DNA of 64,000 nucleotides, from contig JBBQCW010000014.1 of NCBI GenBank assembly GCA_038319025.1, positions 1 to 64,000 of the forward strand, written 5' to 3'. The notes beneath the pieces are model-generated. The model did no database searches, was not told where the DNA came from, and worked only from the letters and a program-made list of their open reading frames with translations. Within the stretch, counting starts at the first letter, position 1, and each line of letters starts with the position of its first letter. The translations under genes and the position numbers were made by a program. Shown piece by piece: positions 34,365-41,059 of this stretch. This DNA comes from JBBQCW01 sp038319025. Lineage in GTDB: Bacteria > Actinomycetota > Thermoleophilia > Solirubrobacterales > Solirubrobacteraceae.

Positions 34365-35233
34365 GCCGCCGCCTTCGGGCCGATGCCGAGCATCTCTCGC
34401 GCTTCTCCGACGGTCGCCGGTCGACGCCCGACGTTCATGACCATCTCGCGTGCCTTGGCGATCAGGTCACCGTTGGAGGTCGCCATGGAGCCGTCGGGCA
34501 AATAGAAGTTGTCCTCCAGTCCGACGCGGATCGAACCGCCGAGGCTGAGCGCCGCGCCGATCAGCATCCACTGCTGGCGGGAGATGCCGATGACGCCCCA
34601 GTGGCTGCCGGCCGGCACGTTGTCGGCCATCGTGGCGAGGTTGCGCGCCGAGGGCGGGATGCCGCCGGTGACGCCCATCACGGCGCTCACGTGCGGGCGC
34701 GTGAGAATGCCCATGTCGATGAGGGGTTCCAGCGAGCCGACGTGGCCGACGTCGAAGCACTCGTGCTCGGGCTTGATTCCCAGCTCGTTCATCGCGGTGA
34801 GCAACTCGATGATCTCGTCGAACGGGTTGATGAAGACCGTGTTGAACACGAACTCCTTACGGGTCCGCGAATATTTGGCGTAGTTCAGCGACCCCATGTT
34901 CAGCGCGGCCACGTCAGGGCGCAGCTCGCGCAGGTAGGCCAGCCGCTTCTCGACCGGGATGCCGATGGCGCCCGTCGAGTAGTTGATGATCGCCGCGTCC
35001 CCCACCTCAGCCTTGATGGCGTCGGTAATCGCCCGGAAGTCGTCGATCTCAAACGACGGCACACCGTCCGGCGTGCGGGCGTGGATGTGGATCATCACGC
35101 CACCCTCGTCCACGATCCGCCGCGCCTCGGCCGCGTACTCGGCCGGCGTGTACGGGATGGCGGCGCACTGATCGCGGTTGGCGATCGCACCAGAGATCGA
35201 ACAGGTGATGATGACGGGGTCGTCGAGAGACAC
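34361..35233 (-). CDS. BKACE (beta-keto acid cleavage enzyme, DUF849)
   Basis: The 290-residue TIM-barrel enzyme belongs to the Kce/BKACE family, which condenses a beta-keto acid with acetyl-CoA to give acetoacetate plus a CoA ester. DPVIITCSISGAIANRDQCA, the metal ligands in GGVMIHIHAR and GTVFINPFDE-like sequence (NTVFINPFDEI) are seen. GTG 35233 was chosen because GGAG lies just upstream; an in-frame GTG at 35263 would start inside the operator palindrome. The specific keto acid is unknown. It leads a BKACE-CoA transferase-MerR operon. Confidence 0.9.
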   Translation of the reverse strand: MSLDDPVIITCSISGAIANRDQCAAIPYTPAEYAAEARRIVDEGGVMIHIHARTPDGVPSFEIDDFRAITDAIKAEVGDAAIINYSTGAIGIPVEKRLAYLRELRPDVAALNMGSLNYAKYSRTRKEFVFNTVFINPFDEIIELLTAMNELGIKPEHECFDVGHVGSLEPLIDMGILTRPHVSAVMGVTGGIPPSARNLATMADNVPAGSHWGVIGISRQQWMLIGAALSLGGSIRVGLEDNFYLPDGSMATSNGDLIAKAREMVMNVGRRPATVGEAREMLGIGPKAAA

Positions 35234-35247
35234 AGGGGCTCCGTGGA

Positions 35248-35274
35248 AAGTGGGACGTACCACTTCTCACTCTG
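35248..35274. promoter_or_regulatory. shared operator, site A (upstream of BKACE)
   Basis: AAGTGGGACGTACCACTT is an 18-bp palindrome with one mismatched pair, followed by CTCACTCTG. It lies 14 nt upstream of the BKACE start. On the minus strand TTGACG (35297-35292) and CAGAGT (35274-35269) are 17 nt apart and could be the promoter. Sites B (42574) and C (45100) match at 20 of 27 positions. Confidence 0.75.
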
Positions 35275-35326
35275 TCTGATCCCTGCTTTGCCGTCAAGCG
35301 GGAGCCAGGCGAAGTGCCGGAGCGGT

Positions 35327-36457
35327 TCAACCGAACCAGCGCTCGCGGCGGCTGGAGCCGAAGTGCTCCTTCTTGGCCATCAGTTCCTCCGACGGCTCGT
35401 TGAACGTCCCCGTGCGCTCCGGGCCGGAGAGGAAATCGATGTCCACGCTGCCGATCCGACCGCGGCCGAACTCGATGTAACACGTGCCCTGGCCGAGGTG
35501 ACGACCGGCCGGCTCACCGCCGTGAAAGTCAGCCAGGATGGACTGCGCCACGACGCGAGCAGCGCCCTCGGCGAATACGCCGGCCTTCGGCACTCCGGCC
35601 GTGGCCACGTCGCCGATCGCGTACACGCCGGGGTACTGCGTCTTGAGCGTGGCGGAGTCCACGGGCACATAGCCGTCCTCGCACATGCCGCTGGCCAGAA
35701 CCACATCCGGCGCGCGGTGCTTGGGCACGCCGAGGAACAGGTCGCAGGGCAACTCGGTTCCGTCGTCGAGCACCGCCACGCTGCGCGCGCCGTCGAGCGT
35801 CGCGATGCGGCGGGCCGTGATCAGGTTGATCTCTCGCGCGGCGAACTCCTTCACGAGCGCGGCCGACGTCTCGGGTGACGGCGGTACCGGTGAGGGCAGC
35901 GGGATGACGAACGAGATCGAACAGTTCGCGCGCACGCCTCGAGCGGTCAGTTCGTCATGAAGCAGCAGCGCGCATTCGCTCGGCGCCGGGGGGCACTTGA
36001 ACGGCGCTCCACATACACCGATCACCGCGTGACCGCTCGAGAACGTGGGGATGATCTCGGCCAATCGGGCCGCGCCATCGAACGAGTAGAACTCGTTACC
36101 GCTCTCCGCCAGCCCTGGGGTGGCCGCCAGGTCGTAGTCGGCTCCGAGCGCAACGACGAGAACATCGGCCTCGTGGACCCCAGCGTCCGTGGTCACGCGC
36201 CGGGTGTCGGGATCGATGGCGGTGACCGTCTCCTGCAGGACGTGTACTCCTGGCTTGACGATGTCGGCGTACGGCATCCGGATCGCCTCCGCTGTCGTGC
36301 GACCGAACATCACGTCGAGCTTGGCGAACCCGAAGGCGAACGCATCATTCTTGTCGATCAGCGTCACGTCGATGTCGTCGCCGGCTGCCTCCGAAAGCAT
36401 CGTGGCGAGCTCCAGCCCGCCGAATCCTGCCCCCAGAATCACCACGCGTTCGCTCAT
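35327..36457 (-). CDS. FAD-dependent pyridine nucleotide-disulfide/SQR-like oxidoreductase
   Basis: The 376-residue flavoprotein has the FAD motif VVILGAGFGGLELATML and the second dinucleotide-related part VYAIGDVATAGVPKAG. The sequence GAPFKCPPAPSECALLLHDEL resembles the sulfide:quinone oxidoreductase/flavocytochrome c group, with a cysteine at the usual redox position. It may pass electrons to quinone or a ferredoxin-like carrier. TAGATT lies 6 nt before its ATG. Placement inside the acyl-CoA gene region suggests an accessory electron-transfer role, but the substrate is unknown. Confidence 0.85.
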   Translation of the reverse strand: MSERVVILGAGFGGLELATMLSEAAGDDIDVTLIDKNDAFAFGFAKLDVMFGRTTAEAIRMPYADIVKPGVHVLQETVTAIDPDTRRVTTDAGVHEADVLVVALGADYDLAATPGLAESGNEFYSFDGAARLAEIIPTFSSGHAVIGVCGAPFKCPPAPSECALLLHDELTARGVRANCSISFVIPLPSPVPPSPETSAALVKEFAAREINLITARRIATLDGARSVAVLDDGTELPCDLFLGVPKHRAPDVVLASGMCEDGYVPVDSATLKTQYPGVYAIGDVATAGVPKAGVFAEGAARVVAQSILADFHGGEPAGRHLGQGTCYIEFGRGRIGSVDIDFLSGPERTGTFNEPSEELMAKKEHFGSSRRERWFG

Positions 36458-36463
36458 CGCGCG

Positions 36464-36469
36464 AATCTA
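36464..36469 (-). promoter_or_regulatory. -10-like TAGATT of the FAD oxidoreductase gene
   Basis: TAGATT on the minus strand ends 6 nt before ATG 36457. Confidence 0.45.
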
Positions 36470-36489
36470 TCGCGCGACCGCGCGCACCT

Positions 36490-38001
36490 CTACCCCTGCG
36501 TCGGGAACCCGTACGACGTGCCGGTGGCGCGCGCCGGCCAACGCGTCGTCACGACCTTGCCACGCGTGTAGAACAGGACGCCCTCGCGGCCGTGCGCATG
36601 AAGGTCGCCGAACAGCGAGTCCTTCCAACCGCCGAACGAGTAGTACGCCATCGGCACCGGGATCGGCACGTTTACGCCGACCATGCCCGCTGTCACCCGG
36701 CTCTGGAACTCGCGCGCCGCGCCGCCGTCGGCGGTGAAGATCGCGGCGCCGTTGCCGTACGGGTTGGCGTTGATGAGCGCCAGGCCGGCCTCGAAGGTGG
36801 GGACGCGCATCAGCACCAACAGCGGCCCGAACACCTCGTCGCGGTAGACCGACATCTCAGCCGTCACATGATCGAGCACCGTCGGCCCGACGAAGAAGCC
36901 CTCCGGATGCCCGTCGACCTCCAGGCCCCGCCCGTCGTGCAGGGCGACCGCGCCGTCCGCGACGCCCGCTTGAACGTAGGACACGACGCGCTCCCGCGCA
37001 ACGGCCGTGACGAGCGGGCCCATCTCGGAGGAACTGTCGGCGCCCGCGCCGACCTTCAACGCGGCCGCACGCTGTGACAGTGCAGCACCGAGGGCATCGG
37101 CCGTCTGATCGCCGACGGCGACGGCGACGGATATCGCCATGCACCGCTGGCCCGCCGAGCCGAACGCGGCCGAGGCGATCGCGTCGGCGGCGACGTCGAT
37201 GTTCGCGTCGGGCAGCACGAGCGCGTGGTTTTTGGCCCCGCCGAGCGCCTGAACCCGCTTGCCGTGGGCGCCCGCCGTCTCGTGTACGTACTTCGCGATC
37301 GGTGTGGATCCGACGAACGAAACGGCGTCGACGCCGGGGTGCGTGAGCAGCGCGGTGACGGCCTCTTTGTCGCCGTGCAGCACGGTGAAGACGCCCTTCG
37401 GCAGCCCGGCACGGCGCCACAGATCGGCGGCCAGCATCGATGCGGACGGATCGCGCTCGCTCGGCTTCAGAATGAACGCGTTCCCGCAGGCCACGGCGAT
37501 CGGGTACATCCACATCGGCACCATGGCCGGGAAGTTGAACGGGGTGATGCCGACGACCACGCCAAGCGGCTGACGCATCGAATGGGAGTCCACGCGCGTG
37601 GCGACGTTCTCCGAGGCCTCACCCTTCATCAGGTGCGCGAGGCCGCAGGCGAACTCGACCACCTCCAGCCCGCGCGTCACCTCGCCCAGTGCGTCCTCGA
37701 ACGTCTTGCCGTGCTCGGCGGTGATCGCCTGGGCCATGTCGGCCTTGTGGGCGTTGACGAGTTCACGGAAGGCGAACAGCACCTGGGTGCGCTTGGTCAG
37801 CGAATGGGCGCTCCAGTCGGTGAAGGCCGCTCGCGCGGCGGCGACCGCCCGGTCCACCATCGCCCCGTCGGCGAACGCCACGCGGCGCTGCACGGCGCCC
37901 GTGGCCGGGTCGAAGACCTCACCGAAGCGGTCGGCGTCGACGTGCGTCTCGTCGGCGATCCAATGGCCGATGGTGGCGAGGTCCGGGGCAGCTGTGCTCA
38001 T
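36490..38001 (-). CDS. mmsA: methylmalonate-semialdehyde dehydrogenase (CoA-acylating)
   Basis: The 503-residue aldehyde dehydrogenase matches MmsA/IolA, which turns methylmalonate or malonate semialdehyde into propionyl- or acetyl-CoA with NAD and CoA. VVGITPFNFPAMVPMWMYP, QALGGAKNHALVLPDAN and the catalytic cysteine in FGSAGQRCMAISVAV are diagnostic, as is the ending PMAYYSFGGWKDSLFGD. It serves valine, thymine or inositol breakdown. It lies next to BKACE, crotonases and acyl-CoA dehydrogenases, consistent with branched-chain acid catabolism. TACCGT lies 7 nt before the ATG. Confidence 0.95.
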   Translation of the reverse strand: MSTAAPDLATIGHWIADETHVDADRFGEVFDPATGAVQRRVAFADGAMVDRAVAAARAAFTDWSAHSLTKRTQVLFAFRELVNAHKADMAQAITAEHGKTFEDALGEVTRGLEVVEFACGLAHLMKGEASENVATRVDSHSMRQPLGVVVGITPFNFPAMVPMWMYPIAVACGNAFILKPSERDPSASMLAADLWRRAGLPKGVFTVLHGDKEAVTALLTHPGVDAVSFVGSTPIAKYVHETAGAHGKRVQALGGAKNHALVLPDANIDVAADAIASAAFGSAGQRCMAISVAVAVGDQTADALGAALSQRAAALKVGAGADSSSEMGPLVTAVARERVVSYVQAGVADGAVALHDGRGLEVDGHPEGFFVGPTVLDHVTAEMSVYRDEVFGPLLVLMRVPTFEAGLALINANPYGNGAAIFTADGGAAREFQSRVTAGMVGVNVPIPVPMAYYSFGGWKDSLFGDLHAHGREGVLFYTRGKVVTTRWPARATGTSYGFPTQG

Positions 38002-38008
38002 AGGACTG

Positions 38009-38014
38009 ACGGTA
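38009..38014 (-). promoter_or_regulatory. -10-like TACCGT of mmsA
   Basis: TACCGT on the minus strand ends 7 nt before ATG 38001; a weak match to consensus. Confidence 0.35.
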
Positions 38015-38046
38015 TCCCGTCGGCGCTTGCGGGGCCGCCGCGCCGC

Positions 38047-39219
38047 TCAGCGCTCGCGCGCGACATCCATCCACCGACCGGTGCGGGCGCTCGCCGCAAT
38101 CGCCTCGCCGATGAGTGCCTGCTCGTGCCCAGCCGCGAACGTGGGATAGGCAGGCTCGTCGGCCGGGCCGCCCGCCGCGACGTCGGCGTACACCGCGCGG
38201 TAGAGCGCCTTGAACGTGTTCTCATATCCCTCGGCATGCCCGCCGGGCAAGGTGGCCACGTTCGCGGCCGCCGGGGAGAGCAGGGCCGGATCGCGCCAGA
38301 GCATCTGGTTCGGCCCGTCACGGTGGCCGAGCATGAGTTCCTCCGGCCGTTCGCCGTCCCACCACAGGGCACCCTGCGACCCGTCGACCTCGATAGCGAT
38401 GGCGTTCTTGCGACCGGCGCTGATCTGGGAGACGGTGACAGCCCCGCGGGCGCCGCCTTCCAACCGCAGCAGGATGCTCGCGGTGTCCTCGGTGGTTATC
38501 GGCGCCTCGACGGTCGCCTGCGGGCTGCCGTCGGCCAGCTTGCCGGCGAATGCCTCCACCTGCCCCTCGGGCCGGCGCCGCACCGGCATGAACGTTGTCA
38601 GGTCCGCCATCACGGACTCGACGCGTCGGCCGGTGACGAAACCGGTGAGGTCGATCCAGTGCGAGCCGATGTCCCCCACCGCCCGCAGTGCACCACCGCG
38701 GTCAGCCTCCAGTCGCCAGTTCCAGTCCGTGTCGTACATCAGCCAGTCCTGCAGGTAACGGCCGGTGATCAACCGCACGTCGCCGACCGCGCCGTCGGCC
38801 ACCTGCGCACGCGCCTCCTGATTCTGCGGGTAGAACCGCAGATTGAAGTTCACCGCGTGGACCAAGCCGCTCGCGCGGGCGAGCGCCAGCAGCTCCCCGG
38901 TCTCTGCCGCGGTCATGGCCAACGGCTTCTCGCACACCACGTGCTTACCCGCGGTGAGGGCGGCGGCGGCCTGGGGGAAGTGAAGGTCGTTGGGCGACGT
39001 CAGATGCACCACGTCCACGCGCGGGTCATCCAGCATCGCCTCGAAGCTCTCGTACGGCGGCGGGATCGGATGGGTGCGAGCCTTTTCGCGCGCGCGCTCG
39101 GGCGAAGAGCCGACAACCCCGACGACATCGACCCCGAGGCGCCGGAGCGACTCGACGTGGACCACGCCGATGAATCCCGTTCCGACGACGGCGGCACGCA
39201 GGTCGGAGATCTCGGTCAT
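38047..39219 (-). CDS. Gfo/Idh/MocA family oxidoreductase
   Basis: The 390-residue NAD(P)-dependent enzyme has the N-terminal Rossmann fold (LRAAVVGTGFIGVVHVESLRR) and the family motif GKHVVCEKPLAMTAAE. Members oxidise sugars, inositols or related polyols. Together with mmsA immediately downstream it could hint at inositol or sugar-acid breakdown, but no other iol gene is nearby. Its start lies 23 nt from the divergent crotonase gene, and their -10 boxes overlap. Confidence 0.92.
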   Translation of the reverse strand: MTEISDLRAAVVGTGFIGVVHVESLRRLGVDVVGVVGSSPERAREKARTHPIPPPYESFEAMLDDPRVDVVHLTSPNDLHFPQAAAALTAGKHVVCEKPLAMTAAETGELLALARASGLVHAVNFNLRFYPQNQEARAQVADGAVGDVRLITGRYLQDWLMYDTDWNWRLEADRGGALRAVGDIGSHWIDLTGFVTGRRVESVMADLTTFMPVRRRPEGQVEAFAGKLADGSPQATVEAPITTEDTASILLRLEGGARGAVTVSQISAGRKNAIAIEVDGSQGALWWDGERPEELMLGHRDGPNQMLWRDPALLSPAAANVATLPGGHAEGYENTFKALYRAVYADVAAGGPADEPAYPTFAAGHEQALIGEAIAASARTGRWMDVARER

Positions 39220-39226
39220 GGGACGG

Positions 39227-39236
39227 ACTCTAGGCT
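39227..39236. promoter_or_regulatory. overlapping divergent -10 boxes (TAGAGT minus, TAGGCT plus)
   Basis: TAGAGT (39232-39227, minus) ends 7 nt before the Gfo/Idh ATG. TAGGCT (39231-39236, plus) ends 6 nt before the crotonase ATG. The hexamers share two base pairs in a 23-nt gap, so the two promoters cannot easily be occupied at once. Confidence 0.55.
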
Positions 39237-39242
39237 CTGCGC

Positions 39243-40139
39243 ATGACTGAGCCCAGCGCCTTCCAGCACATCGCCTACGACGTACGCGACCACGTCGCCA
39301 CGATCACCCTCAACCGCCCTGACAAGCTCAATGCGTTCACCGGGACGATGATGCGCGAACTGATCGAGGCCTTCGATCTGACCGACGCCGACGACGACGT
39401 GCGCGTCGTCGTCGTCACCGGCGCGGGGCGCGGCTTCTGCGCGGGCGCCGACCTCTCTGAGGGCGGGGCGACGTTCAACGCCTCAGAACGAGTGCACCGG
39501 GACGGCGCCGAACTGGCTGACGGCGGGAGCAGCGGCGTGAACCGCGACGGCGGTGGCCTCGTGACGTTGCGCATCTTTCGCTCGCTCAAGCCGGTGGTCG
39601 GGGCGATCAACGGACCGGCCGTCGGCGTCGGCGCCACGATGACGCTGCCGATGGACATCCGACTGGCCGCCGACACCGCCCGGATCGGGTTCGTGTTTGC
39701 CGCGCGCGGGATCACGGCCGAGGCCGCATCGAGCTGGTTCCTCCCGCGCGTCGTCGGCATCAGCCGCGCGATGGAGTGGTGTGCGACGGGCCGCGTCTTC
39801 GACGCCGCAGAAGCGCTCGAGGGCGGCCTCGTACGAAGCATCCACACGGCTGACGAACTCCTGCCGGCCGCCTACGCGCTGGCGGCCGAGATCGTGGCCA
39901 ACACGTCGCCCGTATCGGTGGCGCTGACGCGGCAGATGCTGTGGCGGATGCTCGGCGCCGACGACCCGATGGAGGCGCACAAGGTGGACTCGCGCGCCAT
40001 CGCCAGCCGCGGCGCGTCCCCCGACGCGGTCGAGGGCGTGATGGCCTTCCTGGAGAAGCGGCCCGCCGCGTTCCCCGGGAACGTGTCCGCCGACATGCCC
40101 GACTTCTACCCCTGGTGGGACGAGCGCCCGTTCGCTTAG
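39243..40139 (+). CDS. enoyl-CoA hydratase/isomerase family protein (crotonase 1)
   Basis: The 298-residue crotonase has the oxyanion-hole segments RGFCAGADLSEGG and INGPAVGVGATMTLPMDIR. The usual second catalytic glutamate region reads GITAEAASSWFLPRVVG, where the glutamate of GITAE fits the position of the hydratase Glu. A long insertion (NASERVHRDGAELADGGSS) and C-terminal tail make it bigger than average. It is the only gene of the local cluster on the plus strand until the NTase pair. Hydratase or isomerase activity on an acyl-CoA is likely; the substrate is unknown. Confidence 0.92.
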   Translation: MTEPSAFQHIAYDVRDHVATITLNRPDKLNAFTGTMMRELIEAFDLTDADDDVRVVVVTGAGRGFCAGADLSEGGATFNASERVHRDGAELADGGSSGVNRDGGGLVTLRIFRSLKPVVGAINGPAVGVGATMTLPMDIRLAADTARIGFVFAARGITAEAASSWFLPRVVGISRAMEWCATGRVFDAAEALEGGLVRSIHTADELLPAAYALAAEIVANTSPVSVALTRQMLWRMLGADDPMEAHKVDSRAIASRGASPDAVEGVMAFLEKRPAAFPGNVSADMPDFYPWWDERPFA

Positions 40140-40206
40140 GCTGGATCCACCGAAGACCGGTGGAGGTGTCGTGGCGTAGCGCCGAGTCAGGCGTTGTTGA
40201 CTGAGC

Positions 40207-40230
40207 ATCCAGGGGGTTTTCCCCCTGGAT
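40207..40230 (+). terminator. G5-T4-C5 hairpin after crotonase 1
   Basis: ATCCAGGGGG-TTTT-CCCCCTGGAT is a perfect 10-bp stem 67 nt after the stop codon, without a T tract. It resembles the hairpin at 32378. Confidence 0.6.
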
Positions 40231-40297
40231 CGACGGCGGCAGCGCATGACGACGGCAATACGACGCGACACGCCGCTGGGGTCGGTGGATCCAGGCT

Positions 40298-40478
40298 TAG
40301 CCTCGCGGTCACACCAAGCGACGACCGCGTCCATACCGTCCTCGTCCCGTGCCGCGAGAAGGTCAATCCATGCCCAAAGGAATGGGCACGGAAAGCGGAT
40401 AGGGACATTCGCGAATCATCCCTCCTCCTGGAGGGAGCGGGCCGTCGGCACCCTCGTGCCGGCGGCCCGTTTTTCTTT
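40298..40478 (+). ncRNA. candidate structured small RNA or attenuator
   Basis: A possible -10 (TAGCCT, 40298-40303) precedes stems at 40371-40388 (TGCCCA/TGGGCA) and 40401-40423 (AGGGA/TCCCT around ATTC/GAAT). A third stem at 40419-40436 (TCCCTCC/GGAGGGA) shares bases 40419-40423 with the second, so the two exclude each other. A canonical terminator follows. The C-rich strand TCCCTCCTCC could pair with ribosome sites. No known RNA family is recognised. Confidence 0.45.
40438..40478 (+). terminator. strong intrinsic terminator
   Basis: CGGGCCGTCGGCAC-CCTC-GTGCCGGCGGCCCG is a 14-bp stem with one G-T pair, followed by TTTTTCTTTG. It is the only textbook terminator with a T tract that I saw in the window. 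Confidence 0.9.
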
Positions 40479-40556
40479 GTGCGTCGATCGATCCCCACCT
40501 CGATCCCGCTGAGCGGGACTCAGGTGGGCCTCGGTTGCGCGGGCGGGCGTGGGCGC

Positions 40557-40562
40557 GATACT
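40557..40562 (+). promoter_or_regulatory. -10-like GATACT of the NTase pair
   Basis: GATACT ends 6 nt before ATG 40569. It differs from TATACT at the first base. Confidence 0.35.
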
Positions 40563-40568
40563 GCAGCC

Positions 40569-40721
40569 ATGGCCGTCGAGACAAACCACAAACTGGCGCC
40601 CGAGCGGCTCGCTCAGCTCAGGCTGACTCGTCAGCTCACGCCCGGCCAAAGGGTGGAGCGGCTCGCTGATCTCTGCCGACAGCTGTCGGAACTGCGCAAA
40701 GCAGGCGGGCGTTCACGATGA
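40569..40721 (+). CDS. 50-residue helical protein paired with a nucleotidyltransferase
   Basis: The product MAVETNHKLAPERLAQLRLT continues as RQLTPGQRVERLADLCRQLS and ends ELRKAGGRSR. It is predicted to be mostly helical. Its stop codon overlaps the ATG of the next gene (ATGA). Small helical proteins of this kind often sit directly before DUF6036/AbiEii-like nucleotidyltransferases and may be antitoxins or adaptors; this is inference from arrangement. Because the partner gene looks truncated, the pair may be a remnant. Confidence 0.55.
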   Translation: MAVETNHKLAPERLAQLRLTRQLTPGQRVERLADLCRQLSELRKAGGRSR

Positions 40722-41059
40722 GTGATCTCGACATCGGCGGGACGCTGCAGGCCCTGACCGGTGCCGGCATCGACTTCATCGTCACCGGAGGCATCGCCGT
40801 CGCCGTGCACGGCCACGTGCGATCCACGGAGGATGTCGACATCATCCCCCGGCCGGATCTCGACAACCTCATCGCGCTGATTGAGAAGCGAAACCTCTCG
40901 GTCGTCACGCGCCACGGGCCGCTGGACATCGTGCAACCCGTAGCGGGGCTCCGGCCGTACGCGGCCCCACGACCGTCCCTCAGACCGGCACCACCCCGTT
41001 GCGCTTCCACGGCCGCTGGATCTGCTTGCCCTCGGCCATCTCCAGCGCACGGCAGATGA
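40718..41059 (+). pseudogene. truncated nucleotidyltransferase (AbiEii/DUF6036-like)
   Basis: The first 75 residues are a clear nucleotidyltransferase head: LQALTGAGIDFIVTGGIAVA, VHGHVRSTEDVDIIPRPDLD and the strand RHGPLDIVQPVAGL. The GG, the Asp pair in DVDI and the third strand are kept. After residue 87 the sequence turns into Pro/Arg-rich, antisense-like residues, because the frame runs into the convergent carboxyltransferase gene. Family members continue with a second domain, which is missing. It is probably a decayed toxin or defence gene cut by rearrangement. Confidence 0.6.

Larger units (their letters stand above)
40140..40568. other. 429-nt gene-free region rich in stem-loops
   Basis: No credible gene is seen between the crotonase and the 50-residue ORF. 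The region holds a hairpin at 40207, a possible structured RNA ending in a strong terminator at 40438-40478, and a two-part stem at 40494-40528 (CCCACCT/AGGTGGG around TCCCGC/GCGGGA). Confidence 0.7.

Noticed and set aside
35261..35263. GTG 35263 as start of the BKACE gene
   Set aside because: It lies inside the operator palindrome, whereas GTG 35233 has GGAG upstream and the conserved domain right after it.
37225..39246. 673-codon plus-strand frame opposite mmsA and Gfo/Idh
   Set aside because: The two minus-strand genes there have full family motifs; the antisense product is Arg/Gly-rich with no domain.
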